Shown in pieces: positions 7,634 through 14,639 of a stretch of DNA of 15,701 nt. The notes under the pieces were generated by a model. It was not told where the DNA came from and ran no database searches. It worked only from the letters and a program-made list of their open reading frames with translations. Both the position numbers and the translations under genes were made by a program. Source of the stretch: a bacterium SM23_31 (lineage in GTDB: Bacteria > SM23-31); contig LJUD01000022.1 in assembly GCA_001304035.1 (NCBI GenBank), forward strand, positions 1 to 15,701, read 5' to 3'. Position 1 is the stretch's first letter; every line of letters begins with the position of its first letter.

Positions 7634-7960
7634 ATGGGTAAAAACGATTCAAATAATACTGATGAAGAGCATAGATGGCATCATGCCGGCGGGAAATTAA
7701 TTCATAAAGGCGCTGATACTCTTTCCGATAGTGAACTTCTTTCGATTTTGATTGGTACCGGCATAAAAGGTAAATCCGCAGAAAAAATCGCAGAAGAAAT
7801 AATATCAAAATTCAACTCTTTTGATGGAATGGCGAATCAACCTTTTGATAAATTCAGGAAAATTAGAGGATTAGGCGAGACTAAAATAATAAGAATTGCA
7901 GCGGCATTTGAAATAGCCCGAAGAATTGTGAAAGAGGTTCTTGATGACTATGAAGGATAA
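7634..7960 (+). CDS. Stand-alone RadC-type (UPF0758) helix-hairpin-helix protein
   Basis: This 108-residue protein matches only the N-terminal DNA-binding half of RadC/UPF0758. Residues 17-50 hold the family phrase GADTLSDSELLSILIGTGIK. A helix-hairpin-helix follows with KIRGLGETKIIRIAAAFEIA at about 80-99. Full-length RadC is about 220 residues and ends in a JAB/MPN metalloprotease-like domain with an HxHPSG motif, which is absent here. The reading frame ends cleanly at TAA and overlaps the next start by 17 bases. It therefore looks like a designed short protein coupled to the restriction gene rather than a random truncation. The upstream 45 bases are very AT-rich with no clear Shine-Dalgarno. 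Its role is unknown; a DNA-binding helper of the restriction enzyme is a guess. Confidence 0.75.
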   Translation: MGKNDSNNTDEEHRWHHAGGKLIHKGADTLSDSELLSILIGTGIKGKSAEKIAEEIISKFNSFDGMANQPFDKFRKIRGLGETKIIRIAAAFEIARRIVKEVLDDYEG

Positions 7961-10900
7961 AATACCAGCACTCTATGACGAAACAACCGGAAAAACCGAG
8001 AGAACGGCAACTGCTGTTTTGATGCATTGGATGCGTGAAATCATAGAAGAGAATCAGCTCGATATAGGATTGCCGGATGTTGAAACCATAGGAAAAGACA
8101 GGAAAATGCCGGACATAGTTATCTACGAATCTCTGCGTAGTGTAAATATACTGTGCTTGTTGGAAGCGAAAAGACCGTTTTTTGATGTTTATAATGCGGA
8201 ATTAAAAGAAGAGGCTCGAGCAAAAGCATCAAAACGGAAAGTGAAATATTTCGGGTTAATTAATTTTAAAAAACTAATATTATATGATACGGAAAAAGTA
8301 AATGCATGCATGCCTGAAGAAGAACAGAAAATACATGAATTCAAGTTGTCGGAGATTGAAAGTCTCGATTTTATCGAGCAAAGCAGGTTTAAAGAGCCTA
8401 TTAAGGAAAATTTATACGATTTTCTAAAAATTCTCTATGAATTACACACCGGTAAAAAAGACATTCCCAAATTGCCTTTAGATGAATTCTGGATAAACTT
8501 TCTTAATCAAAAAATTAACATACTTTCTTATTATTATATTGATATAATTGAAGACAAATGCCATAAAGACGTTGAATTCAGAAAACAATTACAAAAATGG
8601 TTTGTTACACAAGGATGGAGTTTTTCATGGAAAAATACGGATTATGAACGGGCAGCCCGGCAGACGGCGTATTTTCTGGTTAATAAGATCATTTTTTATA
8701 GTGCGCTTTACGCAAAATATCCCGGTGATTTTGATCCGCTTACTATTCCTGAAGAATTTACAAAAGGCTCTATTATCCATGCGTTACTGCAAGGATTTTT
8801 TAACTTAGTATTGAAAAAAGATTATGAAACAATATACACCACCGATTTTATCGACGTTCTTGCTTTTCCTGAATCAAGAGAAGTAATGGAAGAAATAAAA
8901 AGTCTCGTAAAAGCTCTTAAAAGATACGATTTTTCAGATATTGGTTTTGAGGTCATCGGAAGGATATTTGAGAGACTGATTCCCCCTTCCGAGCGGCATA
9001 AATTAGGACAATATTTTACAAACCCGGATATTGTTGACATTATTTTATCTTTTTGCATAAAACACGAAAACGACAGAGTGCTCGATCCTTCCTGCGGCGC
9101 AGGAACGTTTTTAGTGCGTGCATATCAATATAAAAAAATGAAAAACAGGCTGCTTTCTCATGAAGAGATTCTTGAAACGCTGTGGGGAAATGATATAGCT
9201 AAGTTCCCTGCGCATCTGGCAACTATTAATCTTGCAATAAAAGACCTTGCCGTTGAAAAAAATTATCCGAATATCCTCGAGGAAGACTTCTTTGGAATTC
9301 CCGCCGGCAAAGAAGGATTTGACCCGGAACAGTGGCGTAAAAAGCGTGCAAATACACTCAGCATACCGGAAAGGGAGGTCATATATCCCAGATGGTTTGA
9401 TGCTGTTGTCGGTAATCCGCCGTACACCCGGCAGGAAGAAATGGGCGAAATCTCTCCCAAAAATGCTGAATATAAAAAGCAGACTATTCAGAGATCACTT
9501 TATTGTAACGATGAAAAAATAGCGGATATCAACAAGCGCGCCGGTATCCATGCGTATTTCTTCGTGCATGGAACAAAGTTACTGAATGACGGCGGATATT
9601 TCGGGTTCATTGTTTCAAACTCGTGGCTGGACGTCGATTACGGTAAAGGGCTGCAGGAGTTCTTCCTGAATAATTATAAAATAGTCGCGATAATCGAATC
9701 TAAAGTTGAGCGGTGGTTTATAGATGCTGATATTAACACCTGCATTGTAATACTTCAAAAATGCAAAAACGCTGCAGAAAGGAATGATAATCTTGTCCGT
9801 TTTGTTTATTTAAAAAAACGTCTATCGGACATCATTCCGGCGCCGAGCGAACTGCCCGGTGAACAGATCGAGCGGAAAAACAAAATTGAGGATATTATTA
9901 ATACGATTTTAGCGCATAATAGTTTCTATGAAAGTGAGACATTCAGAATTTATCCAAAGAGCCAGAAGGAACTCTGGGACGAAGGATACGACACTGAAAA
10001 AGAAAAATACACAGGCGCTAAATGGGGTAAATACGTTCGCGCACCGAAAATATTTTTTACAACACTCGAAAAAGGCAAGGATAAACTTGTTCCGCTCAAA
10101 GAAATTGCCGATGTGCGGAGAGGGTTTACAACCGGTGCTAATGAATTCTTTTATTTAACAGAGGAGAAAATTAAGAAAAAGAGGATTGAAAAAGAATTCT
10201 GGATGCATAAAGATAAAAAAGGAAATTGGGAATCGAACAAGGTGATCGTTAGTCCAAAAGAAGGGAAATATGTGGTTATTTATCCTGAAAATCTAAAAAA
10301 AATAGTACTTTTTATTGATAAGGAAAATAAACAACTTAAAGGGAAAAGAATTCTGGAATATATTAAACAAGGAGAAGCTAATAAATTTCATAAAAGACCA
10401 ACCTGCAAATCAAGAAAAAAATGGTATTACCTTGAGTTAAGGCAGCCATGGCCCATTCTATATCCAATGATTCATTATGATAGGCAGACTGTGATTCTAA
10501 ACAAATTTGGAGTTCAAGTAGACCATAACCTATTTGAAATAAAAACTAAAAGAAAACGAGATATTATACCTCTTATTTGTTTTTTACTATCTTCTTTAAG
10601 CATGCTTATAAAAGAATTCTCCGGTCGTGTCAGTCTTGGTGAAGGTGCTTTGAAAACGGAGGGCATTGATATTGAAAGATTGCCTGTTCCTAAAGAATTT
10701 GCGAAAGAAGCAAGGGGGTTAATACGCAAATTAACAAGAAAGTTTTCTAATGTTACAATAAATTCAATTTTTGAAGATTTACAAGTCAAAAATCCGGAAG
10801 AAGTTACTCTTGACAAGGTAAAACCCGACCGGCGCGAACTTGACAAAATCATCATGGGAGATATTCTGGGTTTTACTGATGAAGAACAGCTTGAGGTTTA

Positions 10901-11042
10901 CCGGGCGGTGGTAGATTTAGTAAAATCGCGCATCGAGAAGGCAAAAAGTCTTGGGAAAAATAAAAAAACAGCAGATGGTATTGATACGGAAAAATTTAAA
11001 AATACAATAGTTACGAGTATTGACGAGGAACCACATAAATGA
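7944..11042 (+). CDS. Type IIG restriction-modification enzyme (Eco57I-like, N6-adenine methylase with nuclease domain)
   Basis: This is a single-chain restriction enzyme and methyltransferase of about 1032 residues. The N-terminal region has a PD-(D/E)XK-like nuclease signature: MPDIVIYE with D near 56, then LLEAKRP near 73-79. A helical stretch leads to LGQYFTNPDIVD (motif X region, about 353). SAM-binding motif I, LDPSCGAGTFL, lies near 380, and catalytic motif IV, VVGNPPYT, near 490. NPPY and the order X-I-IV indicate gamma-class N6-adenine methylation. The C-terminal third (about 710-960) holds LKEIADVRRGFTTGANEFFY, typical of a target-recognition domain. ATG 7944 is chosen because AGAGG lies 6 bases upstream; ATG 7950 is possible. 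It overlaps the HhH gene by 17 bases and the next gene by ATGA. All catalytic motifs look intact, and the target sequence is not predictable. Confidence 0.9.
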   Translation: MTMKDKIPALYDETTGKTERTATAVLMHWMREIIEENQLDIGLPDVETIGKDRKMPDIVIYESLRSVNILCLLEAKRPFFDVYNAELKEEARAKASKRKVKYFGLINFKKLILYDTEKVNACMPEEEQKIHEFKLSEIESLDFIEQSRFKEPIKENLYDFLKILYELHTGKKDIPKLPLDEFWINFLNQKINILSYYYIDIIEDKCHKDVEFRKQLQKWFVTQGWSFSWKNTDYERAARQTAYFLVNKIIFYSALYAKYPGDFDPLTIPEEFTKGSIIHALLQGFFNLVLKKDYETIYTTDFIDVLAFPESREVMEEIKSLVKALKRYDFSDIGFEVIGRIFERLIPPSERHKLGQYFTNPDIVDIILSFCIKHENDRVLDPSCGAGTFLVRAYQYKKMKNRLLSHEEILETLWGNDIAKFPAHLATINLAIKDLAVEKNYPNILEEDFFGIPAGKEGFDPEQWRKKRANTLSIPEREVIYPRWFDAVVGNPPYTRQEEMGEISPKNAEYKKQTIQRSLYCNDEKIADINKRAGIHAYFFVHGTKLLNDGGYFGFIVSNSWLDVDYGKGLQEFFLNNYKIVAIIESKVERWFIDADINTCIVILQKCKNAAERNDNLVRFVYLKKRLSDIIPAPSELPGEQIERKNKIEDIINTILAHNSFYESETFRIYPKSQKELWDEGYDTEKEKYTGAKWGKYVRAPKIFFTTLEKGKDKLVPLKEIADVRRGFTTGANEFFYLTEEKIKKKRIEKEFWMHKDKKGNWESNKVIVSPKEGKYVVIYPENLKKIVLFIDKENKQLKGKRILEYIKQGEANKFHKRPTCKSRKKWYYLELRQPWPILYPMIHYDRQTVILNKFGVQVDHNLFEIKTKRKRDIIPLICFLLSSLSMLIKEFSGRVSLGEGALKTEGIDIERLPVPKEFAKEARGLIRKLTRKFSNVTINSIFEDLQVKNPEEVTLDKVKPDRRELDKIIMGDILGFTDEEQLEVYRAVVDLVKSRIEKAKSLGKNKKTADGIDTEKFKNTIVTSIDEEPHK

Positions 11043-11425
11043 AAAGGATCGGGGAATATTACAGGGAAACGGTGATGTCACTCCCGAAAAAGGAACGGGA
11101 ACTGCGGGAATTTGAACATATTTCCGACGAATTAACAATAGAACGCGACCTGTTCGGCTGGCAGCTATATTCTGATAAAAAATACATTGAATGCCGCTCC
11201 GAAGAAGAAGCGCGGTATCTAAGAGTGTTCTTCAGCATGGGACTGAACGAGATATATGTTCCAAAAAATGATGAATACTTAAAAAGCATACTTCCCGAAT
11301 TGGAAAAATTAAAGAAAAGAACGGATGAGATTATTGACGACTACCTCTATGGCATTCTAAGCCGTAAAAAACGCGCTCAAATCCGCCATGCCGTCTATAT
11401 GGAGATTACGGCGCAAGAAACATGA
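11039..11425 (+). CDS. Unrecognised 128-residue protein coupled to the type IIG gene
   Basis: I do not recognise a named domain. The protein is highly charged, has no membrane segment or signal peptide, and reads as compact alpha/beta followed by helices. Its notable phrases are KERELREFEHISDELTIERD, FGWQLY, a SEEEARYLRVFF helix, and VPKNDEYLKSILPELEKLKK, then a basic tail (SRKKRAQIRHAV). ATG 11039 overlaps the restriction gene's TGA (ATGA), so it is translated with that enzyme and probably works with it, for example as an accessory or specificity factor. Similar small proteins behind type IIG genes seem familiar to me, but I cannot name a family. No terminator is visible behind it. Confidence 0.7.
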   Translation: MKRIGEYYRETVMSLPKKERELREFEHISDELTIERDLFGWQLYSDKKYIECRSEEEARYLRVFFSMGLNEIYVPKNDEYLKSILPELEKLKKRTDEIIDDYLYGILSRKKRAQIRHAVYMEITAQET

Positions 11426-11510
11426 TACTTTTCACACACCGAATAAATCAAATTTTTTATACAATCATCTCCCAATCACGCTTATTGATATGGTAGTGCC
11501 ATTCTACTCA

Positions 11511-11569
11511 CTTAAAAAATCACCGGACAGATAATCACCATCGACGGTGGATATTCGCAGATAGTGTAA
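11511..11569 (+). pseudogene. Orphan SDR C-terminus and direct repeat copy 2
   Basis: The frame 11519-11569 reads ITGQIITIDGGYSQIV then stop, the classical SDR C-terminal end. The codon just upstream in this frame (11513-11515) is TAA, so it is only a scrap. Bases 11511-11557 repeat 7530-7576 with 5 mismatches. This copy keeps the consensus DGG where the first has DGK, while both share the same out-of-frame A-run. That points to duplication after the frameshift, followed by divergence. The remaining 11426-11652 sequence shows nothing else that I can identify. Confidence 0.75.
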
Positions 11570-11652
11570 TAATTTATACCGGTTGATTCGGCAATGAGGT
11601 GAATTGTCTGACGGTATCTTTTTAGGTAACCAATAGGATATAAGCATTTCTT

Positions 11653-12060
11653 TTATAAAGCCCGGAAGATTTCCGGCATGCTGTTCTCAAGCCATTTTAA
11701 AATTTCGTTTACTGCCTTTCTTGCTTCTTTCGCATCTTGTTCAGTGGGCGTAAAAAAATCATCCGGATAGCGAATTTCAACTGCATAAGGCATAAGTATT
11801 GCAAGTGCATCGCGCAACTTTTCGGCGGTATTGTTTAACGAAAGGATTTTCTCTAAGATGAGAAACAAATCGTGTGATATAGGATACGGTTTTTTATTCC
11901 CCACTAAATATGCTTTGAGCAGTTTCTCGGCTGCCTGTTGACAATGAAAACAAACAGTATCATAAGGGACTTTCTCTGCGTTAAGATTGTTATCGGCATT
12001 AAGCAGGTCATTTTTGGCTTTTTGGAACCAAAGTTTTGCGATTTCGAGTTCTTCTGACAT
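11653..12060 (-). CDS. HEPN domain protein (partner of MNT nucleotidyltransferase)
   Basis: This 135-residue, all-helical HEPN-domain protein has the family pattern AKLWFQKAKNDLLNADNN, then FHCQQAAEKLLKAYL and ISHDLFLILEK, ending with EIRYPDDFF. It is paired with the upstream MNT-type nucleotidyltransferase, a common two-gene module acting as a toxin-antitoxin or nucleotide-transfer pair. The R-x4-6-H ribonuclease motif of HepT-type toxins is not visible. This protein may therefore be a substrate-binding HEPN rather than an RNase. ATG 12060 lies inside the MNT reading frame (53-base overlap). A GAGAAGG stretch about 10-15 bases upstream may be its ribosome site. Assignment to the family is strong; the activity is uncertain. 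Confidence 0.85.
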   Translation of the reverse strand: MSEELEIAKLWFQKAKNDLLNADNNLNAEKVPYDTVCFHCQQAAEKLLKAYLVGNKKPYPISHDLFLILEKILSLNNTAEKLRDALAILMPYAVEIRYPDDFFTPTEQDAKEARKAVNEILKWLENSMPEIFRAL

Positions 12061-12364
12061 AAAGGGTTTTACCTTCTCGTAATACAGACGATACGAAAGA
12101 GAAGGGAGACTTTTTCCCTTTCTCTATTTCTTCAGGAGTATAAAATACCAGGTCCATTCCAAAAGGATAGGGTTGAAATAATTTATATAATTTGCGGCTT
12201 CGCTTGAATCTTGGCAGGTCGCTTTCTGCAATAATCATCAAATCCACGTCGCTGTTTTTCGAGGCTTCGCTCCGTGCATGGGAGCCAAACAAAATAACGC
12301 GTTCGGCATCGGCTGCGATTCCGATGCGCTCCGCAACTTGCCTTATTAGCTGTTTACTAATCAT
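12008..12364 (-). CDS. MNT-type minimal nucleotidyltransferase
   Basis: This 118-residue DNA-polymerase-beta-like nucleotidyltransferase is likely an AMP- or NMP-transferring partner (in some pairs the antitoxin) of the HEPN protein. The signature LFGSHARSEASKNSDVDL has the GSxAR loop at residues 27-31 and metal-binding D39 and D41. A third acid, D70, lies in MDLVFYT. The fold ends around residue 103 at EGKTLYV. The last 15 residues (RRTRNRKTLVPKSQK) are read out of frame over the HEPN gene, so a natural stop may have been lost or the overlap may give coupling. A good promoter sits so close (-10 ending 5 bases before the ATG) that the message would be nearly leaderless. Confidence 0.87.
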   Translation of the reverse strand: MISKQLIRQVAERIGIAADAERVILFGSHARSEASKNSDVDLMIIAESDLPRFKRSRKLYKLFQPYPFGMDLVFYTPEEIEKGKKSPFSFVSSVLREGKTLYVRRTRNRKTLVPKSQK

Positions 12365-12368
12365 ATCT

Positions 12369-12397
12369 ATAATATACTAAAAATATCTTTTTTTCAA
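12369..12397 (-). promoter_or_regulatory. Sigma70-like promoter for the MNT/HEPN pair
   Basis: The minus strand reads TTGAAA (12397-12392), a 17-bp spacer, then TATTAT (12374-12369), each 5 of 6 to consensus. The expected start point falls at about the ATG (12364-12362), implying a leaderless transcript or another promoter. Confidence 0.45.
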
Positions 12398-12461
12398 ATG
12401 TGATTTTTATTATACTTTTCGGAGTAGGTTACAAACCTGCTGAAACGAGAAGAGACAGGTA

Positions 12462-13208
12462 TTATTTTCTCTTAATATCTGAAACATAGGAGTTGAATCT
12501 AACCAATGCTTCCCAGTCTATTTTTCCATCTTTGCAGAAGTCCTGGCTAAACTCTAAAGTGAATTTGTTGATGATCTGAGCATACTCTTCGATAAACTCC
12601 TCATTTTTTTCTTTTGCTTTATACCCTAATGGCTCAATTATCCTAACATACAGATCAGTGTTACCGGATATTAGTTCCCAAAATTTCTGTCCGCAGTATT
12701 TGAAGTAATCACCTTTATCCGGCTTATTATCTATGCCGTAACAGCAGCCGTTAATAGCGACAATATTAAGACTCGATTTGCTTGTTCTGAGGACGCGTTT
12801 CGCTTTATTGAAATTATCTCTCATCTTTTTTATTTGGCTGCTATTTCCCCAGTTCGGTCCAGACTTTATGGATACTATATATCGTATTCCATCCTTGTCG
12901 AATTCCAGGTCGACTCCTTCGGCTGAGGATTTTTTACCGCTATAAACCTTTTCATTGATATAGATTGAAAGTCCCTCTAAAAAATCTCCGAATAAAGTCT
13001 CTTCTTGTGAGGACAAATAAGCATCGAGAAGGGTCTTCACAAAATCATGTGCGGTCAAAATATTCTTCGCCTTGAACAAATAGGGATTCTTTCGTTTGAG
13101 GACTTGTTTTAGCTTGAGACGTTTCAAGTTTCGTAAACGGCTTGAATGAAAGTACCCTATATTATTTATGACGTACTTTCTTACTTCGCTAATGTTTATT
13201 TGCTTCAT
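12462..13208 (-). CDS. PmeII-like type II restriction endonuclease
   Basis: This is a protein of 248 residues from ATG 13208; a GTG start at 13226 would add six. It matches my memory of PmeII-family type II endonucleases. Conserved blocks are KRKNPYLFKAKNILTA, LDAYLSSQEETLFGDFLEGL, GVDLEF then IVSIKSGPNWGNSSQ, VAINGCCYG, and YCGQKFWELISG. The DLEF aspartate and the lysine of SIKSG, 15 residues on, probably form a PD-(D/E)XK-type metal site with the earlier glutamate of FLEGL. The start overlaps the methyltransferase stop by 20 bases (38 with GTG), so the two are coupled and the methylase is made first. Neither start has a strong Shine-Dalgarno. No defects are visible. The recognition site is unknown. 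Confidence 0.8.
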   Translation of the reverse strand: MKQINISEVRKYVINNIGYFHSSRLRNLKRLKLKQVLKRKNPYLFKAKNILTAHDFVKTLLDAYLSSQEETLFGDFLEGLSIYINEKVYSGKKSSAEGVDLEFDKDGIRYIVSIKSGPNWGNSSQIKKMRDNFNKAKRVLRTSKSSLNIVAINGCCYGIDNKPDKGDYFKYCGQKFWELISGNTDLYVRIIEPLGYKAKEKNEEFIEEYAQIINKFTLEFSQDFCKDGKIDWEALVRFNSYVSDIKRK

Positions 13209-14052
13209 AAGATTTTCTATTCTCACAGAGAAGAAGCTGTTTCCCTTTTATTTCACGGCGTACCATATCACAATACTCGGCTTCTATATCAATACCAATA
13301 GAATTGCGTGCCAAACTTTTCGCAACCCTTAGTGTTGTTCCTGAACCCATAAAAGGATCTAATACCCAATCTCCGACTTCGGTGAAAAGTTTTATAAACC
13401 ATTCAGGAAGTGATTCCGGGAAAACTGCGCTGTGCTTCTTGTTATAACATTGTGTAGCCATATATAAAACATTGGTAGGATAAACTTTGTCTCGCCCCAT
13501 CCAATTGGATACGTTCTTCCCAAAGCCGCTTCCTACTCTTGAAATATCACGTTTTAAGTCCGTCTCGCTCAATTTTCTCAATCGCGTTTCTGCCCAGTTA
13601 CCGACTGGTACCATAACATTATCTTGAAACATCTTGAACTTCTTAGTTTTGTTGAATTGCAGAAGTCGTTCCCAGGCATCTCGAAAGCGGTTTGGCCATT
13701 TGCCCGGGTAGCAGTTCTTCTTATGCCATACAAACTCCTCCGTCCAAAGCCAACCTTGCTTTTTCATTTCCATGATTAACTCTAAGACATATGTATGACG
13801 TTCGCCGTTCAAAACGCGTTCTTTTATATTCAGAATGAAGGTTCCTGTGGGCTTTAGTACTCTCAAAAGTTGTTCCGAAATAGGCAGAAACCAGTAAACG
13901 TATTTGTCAGGATGTATACCTCCGTAGGTTCTTTTCCGGGCATCGGCGTAGGGTGGGGATGTAAAAATGAAATCTATGGAGTTTTCATCTAACTTCTTGA
14001 GTTTTTCAGTGCAGTCTCCCATTATAACTTCTGTTAATATTTCCACGGTCAT
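13189..14052 (-). CDS. Type II site-specific DNA methyltransferase (beta class, TSPPY)
   Basis: This 287-residue DNA methyltransferase is expected to protect the site cut by the downstream endonuclease. The catalytic motif IV, TSPPYADAR, is at residues 31-39 and precedes the SAM-binding motif I, DPFMGSGTT, at 232-240. This is the beta-class order. TSPPY is most often seen in N4-cytosine methylases, though N6-adenine cannot be excluded. The region between (about 110-215) with KKNCYPGKWPNRFRDAWE probably contributes to target recognition. ATG 14052 is supported by GGAG 5 bases upstream. I see no convincing promoter or C-protein box in the upstream 150 bases. It is intact and forms an operon with the PmeII-like gene. 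Confidence 0.92.
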   Translation of the reverse strand: MTVEILTEVIMGDCTEKLKKLDENSIDFIFTSPPYADARKRTYGGIHPDKYVYWFLPISEQLLRVLKPTGTFILNIKERVLNGERHTYVLELIMEMKKQGWLWTEEFVWHKKNCYPGKWPNRFRDAWERLLQFNKTKKFKMFQDNVMVPVGNWAETRLRKLSETDLKRDISRVGSGFGKNVSNWMGRDKVYPTNVLYMATQCYNKKHSAVFPESLPEWFIKLFTEVGDWVLDPFMGSGTTLRVAKSLARNSIGIDIEAEYCDMVRREIKGKQLLLCENRKSYEANKH

Positions 14053-14639
14053 AACTCCATACTATTGAAATAGTTAAATTGAATGGGTTGTGCCAGCTCT
14101 AAGTTTATTACTCAATATGGCGGTACCTTTTCTGTATGTAGTTAAGAATCCCTTTTGCTGATCATTACTCAGTACTTAAATATTAATTAACTTTCAATAA
14201 TGCAAAATATCATACAGATTTGAATGACTAATATTTCAAATACCTCTACAATAATATTACATATTTATTTTTTCCAAGTCAAGTATTTAATAATTGAAAT
14301 AAATTTGGAGATAATTATCTCTGCAAAATCCAAGAAGTCACTTTATATCTTCGATACCGGTCTGTTTCGGTGCTTGTATTCCCGGGATTTAAAACTTCAT
14401 ACCCTTGGACATGTTGCCTGCGGAAGCTCTCAGGAGTTTATTACTTCAGAGATAATATACTTGTCCGCAGAGTATTCCCACCCTTTCATGCATCCGTAAT
14501 TATATAAAAAGCGCCCACATTGTTTTATGTGGACGCTTATCGTCTTAAGTCACTCTAAATTATGTTATGTGCGGCAAATAAAATACACTCTGCCGGTTCT
14601 GAATCTCACTTTGGTATGAGATATCTTTTATGAGAGCGG
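14053..14639. other. Intergenic region, AT-rich left half, terminator at right
   Basis: This is 587 bases without a convincing gene. The left part (14053-14340) is AT-rich and must hold the leader of the methyltransferase gene, but no clear -35/-10 pair stands out. A plus-strand 91-codon frame at 14224-14499 has no recognisable domain and low-complexity AT-driven sequence, so it is not called. A terminator for the right-hand gene lies at 14501-14538. Confidence 0.6.
14501..14538 (-). terminator. Rho-independent terminator of the beta-propeller gene
   Basis: On the minus strand AAGCGTCCACAT pairs with ATGTGGGCGCTT (11 pairs and one mismatch) around a six-base loop. It is followed by a TTTTTATAT tail. 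It lies about 100 bases after the stop at 14640 and faces the right way for that gene. Confidence 0.8.

Noticed and set aside
7626..7808. Minus-strand 60-codon frame opposite the RadC-type gene
   Set aside because: It is antisense to a frame with clear family motifs and has no support of its own.
12426..12438. Inverted repeat AGGTT-ACA-AACCT after the endonuclease gene as a terminator
   Set aside because: It has only five pairs and no T tract follows on the minus strand.
14224..14499. Plus-strand 91-codon frame in the right intergenic region
   Set aside because: It has no domain, no Shine-Dalgarno and AT-driven composition; chance is likely.
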